Positions 26,698-35,122 of a stretch of DNA of 64,000 nucleotides are shown piece by piece. The number at the start of each line of letters is the position of its first letter. Position 1 is the first letter of the stretch. The stretch comes from JBGTCY01 sp041748615. GTDB lineage: Bacteria; Bacteroidota; Bacteroidia; Chitinophagales; CAIOSU01. The notes beneath the pieces were generated by a model. That model did not search any database. It was not told the DNA's origin and worked only from the letters and a program-made list of their open reading frames with translations. A program made the translations under genes and the position numbers. The stretch is from the NCBI GenBank assembly GCA_041748615.1, contig JBGTCY010000177.1:1-64000 (forward strand), read 5' to 3'.

Positions 26698-28194
26698 ATG
26701 AAAAAATGGATTTTACAATTTTTACTGTTTTATGCAATGGGGATTTGTGTTGTTTGCGCTCAACAGCGCGGAGAATATATTTCATTTGAATGGCTTGAAA
26801 CACAAACAGCCGCTTCCTTAGGCGCGGAGGTGCAGCAAAATATCGGCTTGCCGCCCTCATTGTTGGGGATTCAATATGATTTTGATGTTTACAGGGTGAT
26901 TTATTACACGGAAGACATTCATCCCGACAGCCTCACCACCGCTTCGGGATTAGTAGTGATTCCGAATAATTTTCCATGTTCGGAACTCGGCATTTTCACC
27001 TTCGGACACGGGTTGATGATAAAAGATTTTGAAGTGCCTTCAAACAATGATAATATTTACGCATTCATTTCAAAAGGCATTGCCGCCAATGGATTCATCG
27101 CGGCAGCGCCTGATTATATTCACCTTGGTCCGTTCGCTTCGCCCGGTTTTCAGGCTTTCATGAATGAACGGACAGAATCAGCCGCGACCATTGATTTGAT
27201 ACGTGCTATTAAAACTTTCGCGGCCGCGCAGGAGATTCAATTGAGCGAACAACTTTTTTTATCCGGCTATTCTCAGGGCGGACATTCTTCGATGGCTACT
27301 GCGAAAGCCATTCAGGAAAATTATGCCGGAGAACTTTCCGTGACCGCTTTGTCGTCAGGCGGAGGCACTTATTTTCTCTCCGGCACCGCTGCCGACAGCC
27401 TCGCTTCGCTGACAAGGGTGACACCCGAACCTCATGCCTTCTGCCTGATACTCCGTTCGTATGCTGAAGTGTATGCCGACAGCCTGCAAGCCAATGGTTT
27501 TGATTTGGATGGGGCGCGTGTGTTGGACAGCCTGTTCAAGCCGCCTTATAATGACATCCTGAAACCGATGTTAGACCGTGTTGACCCGTTTTTTGACCAG
27601 TTTCAACTTGACTCAGTGCCGATTAGAATGTTGAATGATGCTTGGAAAGATATGTTCATTAACGACCCCAACCATTATTTCCGCAAACTTTTATCCTACA
27701 ATGACCTCTACGACTGGTCGCCACAAATGCCGGTGGTAATGTTTCACAGCACGGCTGATATCGAAAATCCGATAGAGAATGTGTTTTTCACCTTGCAGCA
27801 ATTTCAGCTAAATGGAGCGCCTGATGTGGAGATTCAAACCGTAGATAATTTCAGCCATCCGGACGCGGCATTGCCTTACGTGTTGTTCACGCTGAATTTC
27901 ATGAAAGGGAAAAGACAATCGTGTTATCCGCTATTTGCAAATGAAATTCAACCGGAAGATGCTATTAAAATTTATCCGAACCCCGCAACGCATTCTCTCT
28001 GGATTGAAACAAATTCAAATGCTGTTTTTGGAGAAATCACCGTCTATGACAGCCGCACAGTGCCGGTTTTAAAACATGAAATCAACGGTGAACTGCAAAT
28101 GGATATCAGCAGTCTTCCTACAGGAAATTATTTGATAGCGCTCAGAAAATCCGGTGAAAAAATAAGCCGGTTCAGGATGTTCGTGAAAATGTAA
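26698..28194 (+). CDS. secreted alpha/beta-hydrolase (lipase/esterase) with type A sorting domain
   Basis: 498 residues with signal peptide MKKWILQFLLFYAMGICVVCA. The hydrolase core has the oxyanion region FGHGL, nucleophile elbow GYSQGGH (Ser192), a likely acid in FHSTADIENP and the His in NFSHPDA. This resembles secretory lipase-type folds acting on esters. The last 80 residues (IKIYPNPATHSLWIE... ALRKSGEKISRFRMFVKM) are a type IX secretion type A sorting domain, so the enzyme should be exported across the outer membrane. The convergent PPIase gene ends only two bases away. Confidence 0.86.
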   Translation: MKKWILQFLLFYAMGICVVCAQQRGEYISFEWLETQTAASLGAEVQQNIGLPPSLLGIQYDFDVYRVIYYTEDIHPDSLTTASGLVVIPNNFPCSELGIFTFGHGLMIKDFEVPSNNDNIYAFISKGIAANGFIAAAPDYIHLGPFASPGFQAFMNERTESAATIDLIRAIKTFAAAQEIQLSEQLFLSGYSQGGHSSMATAKAIQENYAGELSVTALSSGGGTYFLSGTAADSLASLTRVTPEPHAFCLILRSYAEVYADSLQANGFDLDGARVLDSLFKPPYNDILKPMLDRVDPFFDQFQLDSVPIRMLNDAWKDMFINDPNHYFRKLLSYNDLYDWSPQMPVVMFHSTADIENPIENVFFTLQQFQLNGAPDVEIQTVDNFSHPDAALPYVLFTLNFMKGKRQSCYPLFANEIQPEDAIKIYPNPATHSLWIETNSNAVFGEITVYDSRTVPVLKHEINGELQMDISSLPTGNYLIALRKSGEKISRFRMFVKM

Positions 28195-28196
28195 AA

Positions 28197-29240
28197 TCAC
28201 TTTACGTCCACCAACTCCACATCGAAAATCAACGTGGCTTTCGGAGGAATAACGCCCGGGTAGCCCTGTTCGCCATAGCCGAGGTAATAAGGGATGATGA
28301 GTTTCGCCTTGCCGCCTTTTTTCAAAAGCGCGATACCTTCGTCCCAGCCTTTAATGACTCTGCCTTCTCCCAACACAAACTCAATCGGCTCACCACGGTC
28401 GAGCGAAGAGTCGAACTTGGTGCCGTCTAACAGCGTGCCGGTGTAATGCACGGCAACTGTTTTTCCGGAAACCGGGTGTTCGCCTGTTCCTTCATTTTCC
28501 AGAATGTACAACAGTCCGCTGTCCGTTGATTTGGCTCCGGGAAATTTCGCGAGCATTTCTTTGGAGAAATTATCTTTCGCGGCTTTGTCTTTTTCAGATT
28601 GGACTTTCGACCAGTTTTCGCTGATTTCTTTAAATGACTTAGCGCCATCAAATTTCTCGGCATCTTTTCCTTTGCGGTAAATCTTCACGGTTTGAATCAC
28701 ATCATCCTGTTCGATTTTATTCACTACGTCTTGTCCTTCCACCACATGACCGAAAACAGTATGTTTACCATCTAACCAGGGCGTTTCTTTGTGGGTGATA
28801 AAAAACTGGCTGCCGTTGGTTCCGGCACCCGCGTTTGCCATCGAAAGAATTCCGGGACCGCTGTGTTTCAGCTCAGGTACGATTTCATCAGGAAATTTAT
28901 AGCCGGGGTCGCCAGTGCCGGTGCCAAGCGGACATCCGCTCTGAACCATAAAGTCTTTGATTACTCGATGAAATTTGATTCCGTCATAATAAGGAACACC
29001 TTCGGCTTTCGCAGTGTTTTTGATTTTTCCTTCCTCAAGTCCGACAAAGTTGCCCACCGTCATCGGGGTTTTTTGATATTCCAACGAAAGCAGGATACTG
29101 CCTTTGTTCGTGTTGATTTCCGCGTAGAGTCCGTCTGCCAAGTCTTTATATTTTGAGGGTAAGCCTGATTTTTGAGAATTACAGGATGTGAAACTAAAAA
29201 TGGATGTTACAAAAACAAAGAAAACAAAAATATTTTTCAT
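28197..29240 (-). CDS. cyclophilin-FKBP fusion peptidyl-prolyl isomerase, lipoprotein
   Basis: Two different prolyl isomerases in one chain. After a lipoprotein signal (MKNIFVFFVFVTSIFSFTSC) comes a cyclophilin domain (about 40-195: FHRVIKDFMVQSG, GILSMANAG, GSQFFIT, HTVFGHVVEG) and then an FKBP domain (about 245-347: VAVHYTGTLLDGTKFDSS, VIKGWDEGIALLKKGGKAKLIIP, LIFDVELVDV). Active-site Arg and Phe of the cyclophilin are present. It would fold periplasmic or outer-membrane proteins. It is last in an apparent operon with the 115-residue protein and the nitrilase (gaps of 14 and 7 bases). Confidence 0.94.
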   Translation of the reverse strand: MKNIFVFFVFVTSIFSFTSCNSQKSGLPSKYKDLADGLYAEINTNKGSILLSLEYQKTPMTVGNFVGLEEGKIKNTAKAEGVPYYDGIKFHRVIKDFMVQSGCPLGTGTGDPGYKFPDEIVPELKHSGPGILSMANAGAGTNGSQFFITHKETPWLDGKHTVFGHVVEGQDVVNKIEQDDVIQTVKIYRKGKDAEKFDGAKSFKEISENWSKVQSEKDKAAKDNFSKEMLAKFPGAKSTDSGLLYILENEGTGEHPVSGKTVAVHYTGTLLDGTKFDSSLDRGEPIEFVLGEGRVIKGWDEGIALLKKGGKAKLIIPYYLGYGEQGYPGVIPPKATLIFDVELVDVK

Positions 29241-29254
29241 GGTACTGCATTTTT

Positions 29255-29602
29255 TTAAAGCGCGTCAAAATAACGAATAATCTGTTGCTTCAACAAATAT
29301 TCCTGTTCATCGGCAGAGAGTTCGGGCAGCCTTTGCGTGGCAATCCAATGGGGCCAGCCGTCAGCATCCAATCCTTCCAACTCATAATACCCCAAATCGC
29401 TCAGCAAGCGACAAACGGCAATGTGCATCAGATGTTGTTTTTCTTCTTTGGTAAATTTTGTTTTAAGCTGACCTAATTCGCGCATGCCGATTAAAAAAAG
29501 CAATTCGTGCAAATTGGGATTTTTGCGAAACTGCCGGAAAACGCGCGCCTGCACTTTGCGGAAGGATTCATTGATAAGCGGTTTTTCTGTTTCGGGAATC
29601 AT
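29255..29602 (-). CDS. small conserved protein of unknown function
   Basis: 115 residues, soluble, rich in helix-forming residues, with RVFRQFRKNPNLHELLFLIGMRELG and LSDLGYYELEGLDADGWPHW. I do not recognise a named family, though the sequence looks conserved (compact, no low complexity). It sits between the nitrilase (7-base gap) and the PPIase fusion (14-base gap) on the same strand, so it is probably co-transcribed with both. Confidence 0.7.
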   Translation of the reverse strand: MIPETEKPLINESFRKVQARVFRQFRKNPNLHELLFLIGMRELGQLKTKFTKEEKQHLMHIAVCRLLSDLGYYELEGLDADGWPHWIATQRLPELSADEQEYLLKQQIIRYFDAL

Positions 29603-29609
29603 TGATTTT

Positions 29610-30458
29610 TTATTTGGTATTTATTTCAAACTCATCACCATCCTGAAAAAAAGGCATTTTCTCTCTGACATCATTCAATCGCTCACAGCTTAAAGAAAAT
29701 GTTTTTGTAAATGTTGTATCAGCCTGCGTGAAAATCACTTCGCCCATCGGGTCAATCAACGCGCTGTCGCCAGAATGATAGATGCCATTGCCGTCATTCC
29801 CGATGCGGTTGACAGCCGCGACATAACATTGGTTTTCAATCGCGCGCGCCTGCAATAAATTTTTCCAGGCAAAATTTCTGCGCTCGGGCCAATTCGCTAC
29901 AAACAGTAATAAATCAAATTGTTCGTCCACAGTCCACTGTCCACGGTCAACGGGCGATGGTTGTTTCTGTGGACCGTTGTCTGTGGTCTGTCGTCTATTT
30001 CTGCACCACACCGGAAATCTCAAATCATAACACACCAATGGACAAATTTTCCAGCCATTCAGCGTAACGATAATTCTTTTTTCTCCTGCTGAATAATGTT
30101 GATGTTCATTGCCCAAAGTAAAAAGATGACGCTTGTCATAATAGTCAAAATCGCCTTGAGGTCGCATCCAAATCAGGCGGTTGAAAAAGCGGTCATTTTC
30201 CCTGATAATCATGCTACCGGTGATAACGGCATTTGCGGCTTTTGCCTGTTGCCGCATCCATTGCATGGTTTTTCCATTCATTTCTTCCGCGAGTTTTTTG
30301 GGTTGCATGGAAAAACCGGTGCTGAACATTTCAGGAATCACAATGAGGTCAGTGGTATTTTTTAACGGAGTGAAAATGTATTCAAACTGACGCAGATTTT
30401 CATCAACATTTTCCCAATGAAGGGCGGTTTGAATTAAAGTGATTTTCAAGTCGCTCAT
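29610..30458 (-). CDS. nitrilase-superfamily amidohydrolase, omega-amidase type
   Basis: The carbon-nitrogen hydrolase triad is visible: Glu43 (IPEMFSTGF), Lys109 (DKRHLFTLG) and Cys143 (LVCYDLRFPVW). The FANWPERR-like segment (VANWPERRNFAW) matches YafV/Nit2 omega-amidases, which hydrolyse the alpha-keto amides made when glutamine or methionine transaminases act. A methionine-type aminotransferase lies 474 bases upstream on the same strand, supporting this role. Oddity: about 24 residues (156-180, between FPVWCRNR and FDLLLFVANW) are encoded by a GTGGACTGTGGAC-type intergenic repeat inserted in frame, close to the active site. The frame is intact; whether activity survives is unknown. Confidence 0.88.
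   Translation of the reverse strand: MSDLKITLIQTALHWENVDENLRQFEYIFTPLKNTTDLIVIPEMFSTGFSMQPKKLAEEMNGKTMQWMRQQAKAANAVITGSMIIRENDRFFNRLIWMRPQGDFDYYDKRHLFTLGNEHQHYSAGEKRIIVTLNGWKICPLVCYDLRFPVWCRNRRQTTDNGPQKQPSPVDRGQWTVDEQFDLLLFVANWPERRNFAWKNLLQARAIENQCYVAAVNRIGNDGNGIYHSGDSALIDPMGEVIFTQADTTFTKTFSLSCERLNDVREKMPFFQDGDEFEINTK
29925..29996. repeat. GTCCAC-type repeat inserted in frame within the nitrilase gene
   Basis: About 72 bases made of overlapping units such as GTCCACAGTCCACTGTCCAC and GGACCGTTGTCTGTGGTC. They read as a low-complexity polar stretch (QTTDNGPQKQPSPVDRGQW...). Text of this kind is normally found between Bacteroidota genes. The repeat length is a multiple of three within my reading, so the host frame stays open. 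Confidence 0.65.
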
Positions 30459-30589
30459 GCTAAAATCAAAATTACCGAAGTTCTTTCGAGTGGTGGAAAA
30501 CTCCTTCTCTCCCTTCGTTAATTCAATCTATGCCTTTGCGTGAGCAAGTGCGATTGTCGGGTTGTTGTAGTCCGTAGATATTTCTACTT

Positions 30590-30829
30590 CTAAACTTTTA
30601 TACGCGTGAAATGTCTGCTGCCCCGGATTTCTTCTATGATTTGGTCTGCTGACTTTTTGGAAACAAATCCTCCGAAAGCTTTCTTAAATGAAGTCTTTCT
30701 TGATTTCATATCTGACTTGACAGATTGAGTCAGCCTGGAAATCAAATCCAATTTGAGGTCGGGGCTGAGGTTATCGAGCAATTGAAGATAACCTTCGATG
30801 ATGGAAGAATTAATGTCAGGTGTTTTCAT
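30590..30829 (-). CDS. orphan antitoxin-like protein
   Basis: 79 residues. The C-terminal SADQIIEEIRGSRHFTRIKV closely resembles the toxin-binding tail of antitoxins paired with PIN-domain toxins in Bacteroidota (form: adenine-rich leader, D-x-IIxxIRxSR-F). The N-terminal half is helical. No PIN gene follows: the 131 bases before the nitrilase start hold no frame of useful length. It looks like a solitary antitoxin left after toxin loss, or one acting at a distance. Confidence 0.6.
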   Translation of the reverse strand: MKTPDINSSIIEGYLQLLDNLSPDLKLDLISRLTQSVKSDMKSRKTSFKKAFGGFVSKKSADQIIEEIRGSRHFTRIKV

Positions 30830-30931
30830 AGAGCGAAGGTAGAAAATTTGTAAGAGAAAATTCTTTCAATTTACCTGCTTTATATGACCCCGTTAGCGCC
30901 TGAGTTTATCTCTTTTTCCAAGAAGGAGAAA

Positions 30932-32083
30932 TTAAATTCTACACAAAATCTCTCCCGCTTTTTTCAGTGTGTCGTCTTCTTTTGCAAAACAAAACCGCAG
31001 CACTTTCTGGTCAAGTTGGTCGGGATAGAAAAAAGAAACGGGAATGGAAGCAACGCCTTTTTCTTTTGTCCAGCGAACTGCCAGTTCAGTGTCCGCCTCA
31101 TCGGTAATCTTGCTGTAATCCAACAACTGAAAATAGGTGCCGTCTGAGGGTTTTAAGTTAAAGCGCGAATCACTGATGTAAGAATTAAACAAATCACGTT
31201 TCTTTTTGTAGAAATCACCAAGCTGCAGATATTCGTTTCTGTCCTGAATGAAATCCGCGAACGCCATTTGCAACGGACGATTCACCGTGAACACTTCGTA
31301 TTGATGCACCTTGCGGAATTCTTGCATCAACTCATCCGGAGCGACTACATAGCCAAGTTTCCAGCCGGTGACATGATAGGTTTTTCCAAATGAAAACACC
31401 ACAAAACTTCTCTCCGCCAGTTCGGGATAATGCAGCACACTTTCGTGGCGATGGTCAAAAATGATATGTTCATAGACCTCATCGCTGATGATGGCGACAT
31501 TGGTATCGCGGACAATATTTTGCAGCTCACGCATATCATCCGCTGTGAGAATTGTTCCGGTTGGATTGTGCGGGGTGTTAATGAGAATGAGCCGGGTTTT
31601 TTCATTCACAGCAGCGCGCACTTGTTGCCAGTCAATTTTAAAATCAGGCGCTTTCATCGAGATAAACACGGGCTTGCTGCCAGACAACACAACGGCAGGC
31701 GCATAGGAATCATAAGCCGGTGAAAACAATATCACTTCATCGCCCGGCTGAGTCAGAGCGGTGATGGCGACATAAATGGCTTGTGTTCCTCCGGCTGTGA
31801 TATTGATTTCGCTGAGCGGATTGTAATTTATCTTGTAGAGTTCTTGAATTTTTTCCGCCACGCGCTCGCGCAACTGCATCAAACCCTGCATAGGCGCATA
31901 TTGATTTTCGCCTTTTTTCATGTAATGATGCACCAATTCAATCAGTTTTTCCGAACAATGAAAATCAGGAAATCCCTGCGAAAGGTTAATCGCATTGTGC
32001 TCGTGCGCCAATGCTGTCATTTTGGTGAAAATCGTGACCGGGGTATGGGGAAGTTTGGATTTTATATTTAGCCGGGAATTCAT
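30932..32083 (-). CDS. PLP-dependent methionine aminotransferase (class I/II)
   Basis: 383 residues, fold type I aminotransferase. Landmarks are SQGFPDF, GGTQAIYVAI, the NPHNPTG-type substrate loop (NTPHNPTG), DEVYEH and the PLP-binding Lys234 in SFGKTYHVTGWKLGY. It is close to YbdL/KAT-III enzymes that transaminate methionine, glutamine and aromatic residues. With the nearby omega-amidase it can close the cycle in which glutamine donates the amino group and the resulting ketoglutaramate is hydrolysed, salvaging ketomethylthiobutyrate to methionine. Two small features lie between the pair, so co-transcription is uncertain. Confidence 0.88.
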   Translation of the reverse strand: MNSRLNIKSKLPHTPVTIFTKMTALAHEHNAINLSQGFPDFHCSEKLIELVHHYMKKGENQYAPMQGLMQLRERVAEKIQELYKINYNPLSEINITAGGTQAIYVAITALTQPGDEVILFSPAYDSYAPAVVLSGSKPVFISMKAPDFKIDWQQVRAAVNEKTRLILINTPHNPTGTILTADDMRELQNIVRDTNVAIISDEVYEHIIFDHRHESVLHYPELAERSFVVFSFGKTYHVTGWKLGYVVAPDELMQEFRKVHQYEVFTVNRPLQMAFADFIQDRNEYLQLGDFYKKKRDLFNSYISDSRFNLKPSDGTYFQLLDYSKITDEADTELAVRWTKEKGVASIPVSFFYPDQLDQKVLRFCFAKEDDTLKKAGEILCRI

Positions 32084-32444
32084 CTTAAATTTTTTTTAGC
32101 CACTTAACGCTCGACTTTTACCAACATGTTTTCAAGAAAATAATCAAAAATCAAAGTACAAATATCAAATAAAACACAATATAAAATATTGAAATTCCAA
32201 ACGATAAAGTGTTTTACCTTATTCATCGTATCATTTTTACCATCAGTAAAGCAGTCCTTTCTCTGATAACCGCTCACCTTGTATTATTGAATTGAAAATT
32301 TGAATTTTGAATTTATTTGCTATTTGATAATTGCTGTTTTGTTTTTTCCGTTCCTGTTTACCGGAATGCTTAATCTGTGAATCTGTGGCAGATTATGTAG
32401 CCACTAATGCACGAATATTATTTTGAAAATTTCGCGCAAAACTT
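32084..32444. other. 361-base intergenic region with repeat fragments
   Basis: AT-rich upstream region of the aminotransferase gene. It contains stretches typical of Bacteroidota spacers (ATCAAAAATCAAAGTACAAA near 32145) and a 23-base segment at 32368-32390 repeated at 23637-23659, with CACTAATGCACGAATATTA beside it. No gene is supported. Confidence 0.5.
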
Positions 32445-34106
32445 CTAATCCTTCATGATTTTTTTCTTTCCTGATTCTCCTTTCAGGTTCAACTCCGCTT
32501 CCATTTCCCAGTTTGCACGGACATTGACGCGCTCCTGATGGCGATATGTTTTTTCGGGCTGTATACCATTCAGAAAATCACCGGTATCCCATTTTCCATT
32601 GGCGTTTACATCATACACAATCAGGATTGAGTAACTGCCGGGTTGAAGGAACTCCAACTTCGTTTCAAAATTTCCGATAAATGATTTTTCAAACACCGGC
32701 TTGCTCTCGCCTTTCGATTCCATGGTCAAAAGCATCACATAATTTTGGTTTTCCAACCCGTTCACCCGCAGTGAAATTGTTCCGTAATCTTCCGGTTTTT
32801 TCACGGTTCCCGCCCAATCCACCGAGTCGGACGTTTGCTCCAAATAGTCTGTGAATGTGCCGGCTGGAAATACGATTTTGTAAGCAAGTCCCGGTTGCCG
32901 TTTGAATGACATTTCCACTTCCCTTAATGATTTTAATTTGATTTCATCTGGCACAAGCCGCAATTCGGGGCTATCGCGTAATACATACACTGCTTCAAAA
33001 TTTGCCGATGACAAAGGTCGGTTTGCCGTCAGCAAGACCGGACCGCTTGGTTCAATGACATTATTTTCCGTTGATAAAAAACCAAAAGCGGGTAACTGCT
33101 TTTTGAGTGAATCTATATGTTCCGGCAAATTTCGAGGGGTGATTTCTTTTTCAACGGTATCATTGATGATGACGCGTAATTGATGTTCCTTGAGCGAGCG
33201 GGTGAACCACACCTGAAAGGTGTCTCTTTTTTCATTGGCTTCTATAATCTCCGCAGGCAGACTGTCCACTGTGGAAATCACTTTTAAATTTTCAACACTT
33301 CCGGAAAAAAACAGCCTGACATAGCCGGTTTTTGATGCGTCAGAATCGGATAATTGCAATGGAACCGGTTTTGATTCTCTGAACATCGCGAGTGTGATTC
33401 CGGCATAAGAAGCCGTATCATTCAGTACGATGATTTCATTGTGAAACGCGATTTCTTCGTTTGGTAAATCATAGCGATAATTTTGGTTTTCATCCTTCAG
33501 CGCAAACAGCCTGTAACTGCCCGGGCGTAAATTTTCCAACAGAAATGAACCGTCATTATCCGTCAGCGTGAAATAAAAAGGCTTCTTCTTTACAAAAGCA
33601 GTGTCTTCTAAATTTTTATGCAGCAGCACCAATGTTTTTGCGGCAGGCTTGTCTTCTTTTGCAAGAATCACCCTCCCGGAAATCGTGAGGCTGTCTAAAT
33701 AATCTCCTGTGGAAAAAACATATTTGAAGCCCGACAACGGATTACTTTCATTCACGTCTTTGAGGGCGTCACCGAAGTTGATAGTGTAAGTGGTGTTGCT
33801 GTCTAATACCGCTTCTTTCAAATCTATGGTGAGTCGTTTTCCTTTCACTACAAATTTTGGAGGAGGCTCAATCGCGGGAGAAATCACCACTTCCTGCGCG
33901 GGGTTGGTGAGTTGAATATATTCATCAAACTGCATGACAACTTCACTGTGCCTGAAACTTGTCTTGAAATTCTCCGGTGATGATGAAAGGATGACGGGTG
34001 GTGTTTCATCTTTCGGACCTCCGGTGGGCGTTACGATGTTGGCACAGGAGGTGAAAATGAAAAAAATCAGGAGGGTATAAAAAAATTTAATCTTGGGGGT
34101 GAACAA
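32445..34106 (-). CDS. lipoprotein with bacterial Ig-like (Big_5) domain
   Basis: 553 residues beginning with a lipoprotein signal (FFYTLLIFFIFTSC). It is followed at once by NIVTPTGGPKDETPPVIL, the standard N-terminus of a Bacteroidota lipoprotein family with a Big_5 domain (about 30-130: SPENFKTSFRHSEVVMQFDEYIQL, TYTINFGDALKDVNE). Later there is a carboxypeptidase-regulatory-like segment (GSFLLENLRPGSYRLFALKDEN) and a similar C-terminal one (FLQPGSYSILIVYDVNANGKWDTGDF). No ATG lies near; a TTG at 34106 is the only sensible start. Probably surface- or periplasm-anchored; function unknown. Confidence 0.82.
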   Translation of the reverse strand: MFTPKIKFFYTLLIFFIFTSCANIVTPTGGPKDETPPVILSSSPENFKTSFRHSEVVMQFDEYIQLTNPAQEVVISPAIEPPPKFVVKGKRLTIDLKEAVLDSNTTYTINFGDALKDVNESNPLSGFKYVFSTGDYLDSLTISGRVILAKEDKPAAKTLVLLHKNLEDTAFVKKKPFYFTLTDNDGSFLLENLRPGSYRLFALKDENQNYRYDLPNEEIAFHNEIIVLNDTASYAGITLAMFRESKPVPLQLSDSDASKTGYVRLFFSGSVENLKVISTVDSLPAEIIEANEKRDTFQVWFTRSLKEHQLRVIINDTVEKEITPRNLPEHIDSLKKQLPAFGFLSTENNVIEPSGPVLLTANRPLSSANFEAVYVLRDSPELRLVPDEIKLKSLREVEMSFKRQPGLAYKIVFPAGTFTDYLEQTSDSVDWAGTVKKPEDYGTISLRVNGLENQNYVMLLTMESKGESKPVFEKSFIGNFETKLEFLQPGSYSILIVYDVNANGKWDTGDFLNGIQPEKTYRHQERVNVRANWEMEAELNLKGESGKKKIMKD

Positions 34107-34212
34107 TTCGGGAGTAGTTTTTTAATATTTTGAAATATTTGTGTCCAAAAAATTATCGATTATTCGCTTCCTCCTATTTGTAAAGGGATGGACTCACATT
34201 TTATCTCTTTTC

Positions 34213-35121
34213 TTACTGTGGCTCAGTGACTTTAACAATTTGCCAAAGACCGTTGTTATTGCGCAAATGGAAAAAATATTTGTAAGAGACATTAGTTCCT
34301 TTGCAGGAGTCAGTCAGGTAATATCCAGATGAAACAATATCAGTTGCATATCTTGAAACGCTTTCATTTTTTTTAGTAGTCATCTCAAGTACATTAGCAG
34401 TACAGCCCCATTTCTTTAAAAAGTCCTCAAATTCCAACCCCCAATCTTTATTGGCTGATAGTAAGTGTGCTTTTTTGAATTTGCCTTTATCTAAATATTT
34501 TAAAAATTTCTTAACGGCATCCTCTGAATTTTGGGGTACTTCTTCCATTTTAAAAGCATCTACCTCCGGATTCTTAGGAAATACCATCCGAACAATTTTC
34601 CATTTTCCATCAATTTGTTTTAAATGGAAGTCTCTTTCTATTGATTCGCGCTTGCCATTAATTACCGTATTGTAAATGACATTTAGAATGTCTGTTGCTC
34701 CATAAATTGAGAAATATTGTTTTTTAGAAATTTGAACGATAGAAATTTCGCTATGCGTACCCCAAACGTCCTTAGATTGAAATTTGGATAATGGCGACCA
34801 AAAATCATTTTCAGAATAAGTATATGCTACGGCATAATTTTGATTATTGATAGCCCTAAAAAAATTATCCATTGTCTTTTCTGGGCTTTTATTCGATGTA
34901 AATAATGACGGAATATCAATAGCATAAAAAATTATCAACCCGATTACAAACACAACCGTGATAATCACAAACCTCTTTATTCTTTGAAATCTAATTTTTC
35001 CCGTTGAGGATTGATAAAATGTTTTTTTACATTTTATGCAAAGAAATGAAACTTGTTCAGGATCATACTCTTTTCCAAATGATATACGGTTTATACAACT
35101 CTTTCTGATACATATATGCAT
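34213..35121 (-). CDS. membrane-anchored protein with zinc-ribbon-like N-terminus and NTF2-like repeats
   Basis: 302 residues, last gene of the four-gene operon, beginning one base after the stop of the 443-residue gene. Cys4, Cys9, Cys28 and Cys31 (CIKC) form a possible zinc ribbon, followed by one membrane helix (about 50-69). The remainder carries two repeated units of about 110 residues (PEKTMDNFFRAINNQNYAVAYTYS... KIVRMVFP; SEDAVKKFLKYLDKGKFKKAHLLS... LWQIVKVTEPQ) that look like NTF2-like/DUF4878 folds, which often bind small ligands or act in immunity and conflict. Base composition is AT-richer than in flanking core genes. Not recognised as a whole. Confidence 0.75.
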   Translation of the reverse strand: MHICIRKSCINRISFGKEYDPEQVSFLCIKCKKTFYQSSTGKIRFQRIKRFVIITVVFVIGLIIFYAIDIPSLFTSNKSPEKTMDNFFRAINNQNYAVAYTYSENDFWSPLSKFQSKDVWGTHSEISIVQISKKQYFSIYGATDILNVIYNTVINGKRESIERDFHLKQIDGKWKIVRMVFPKNPEVDAFKMEEVPQNSEDAVKKFLKYLDKGKFKKAHLLSANKDWGLEFEDFLKKWGCTANVLEMTTKKNESVSRYATDIVSSGYYLTDSCKGTNVSYKYFFHLRNNNGLWQIVKVTEPQ

Positions 35122-35122
35122 T

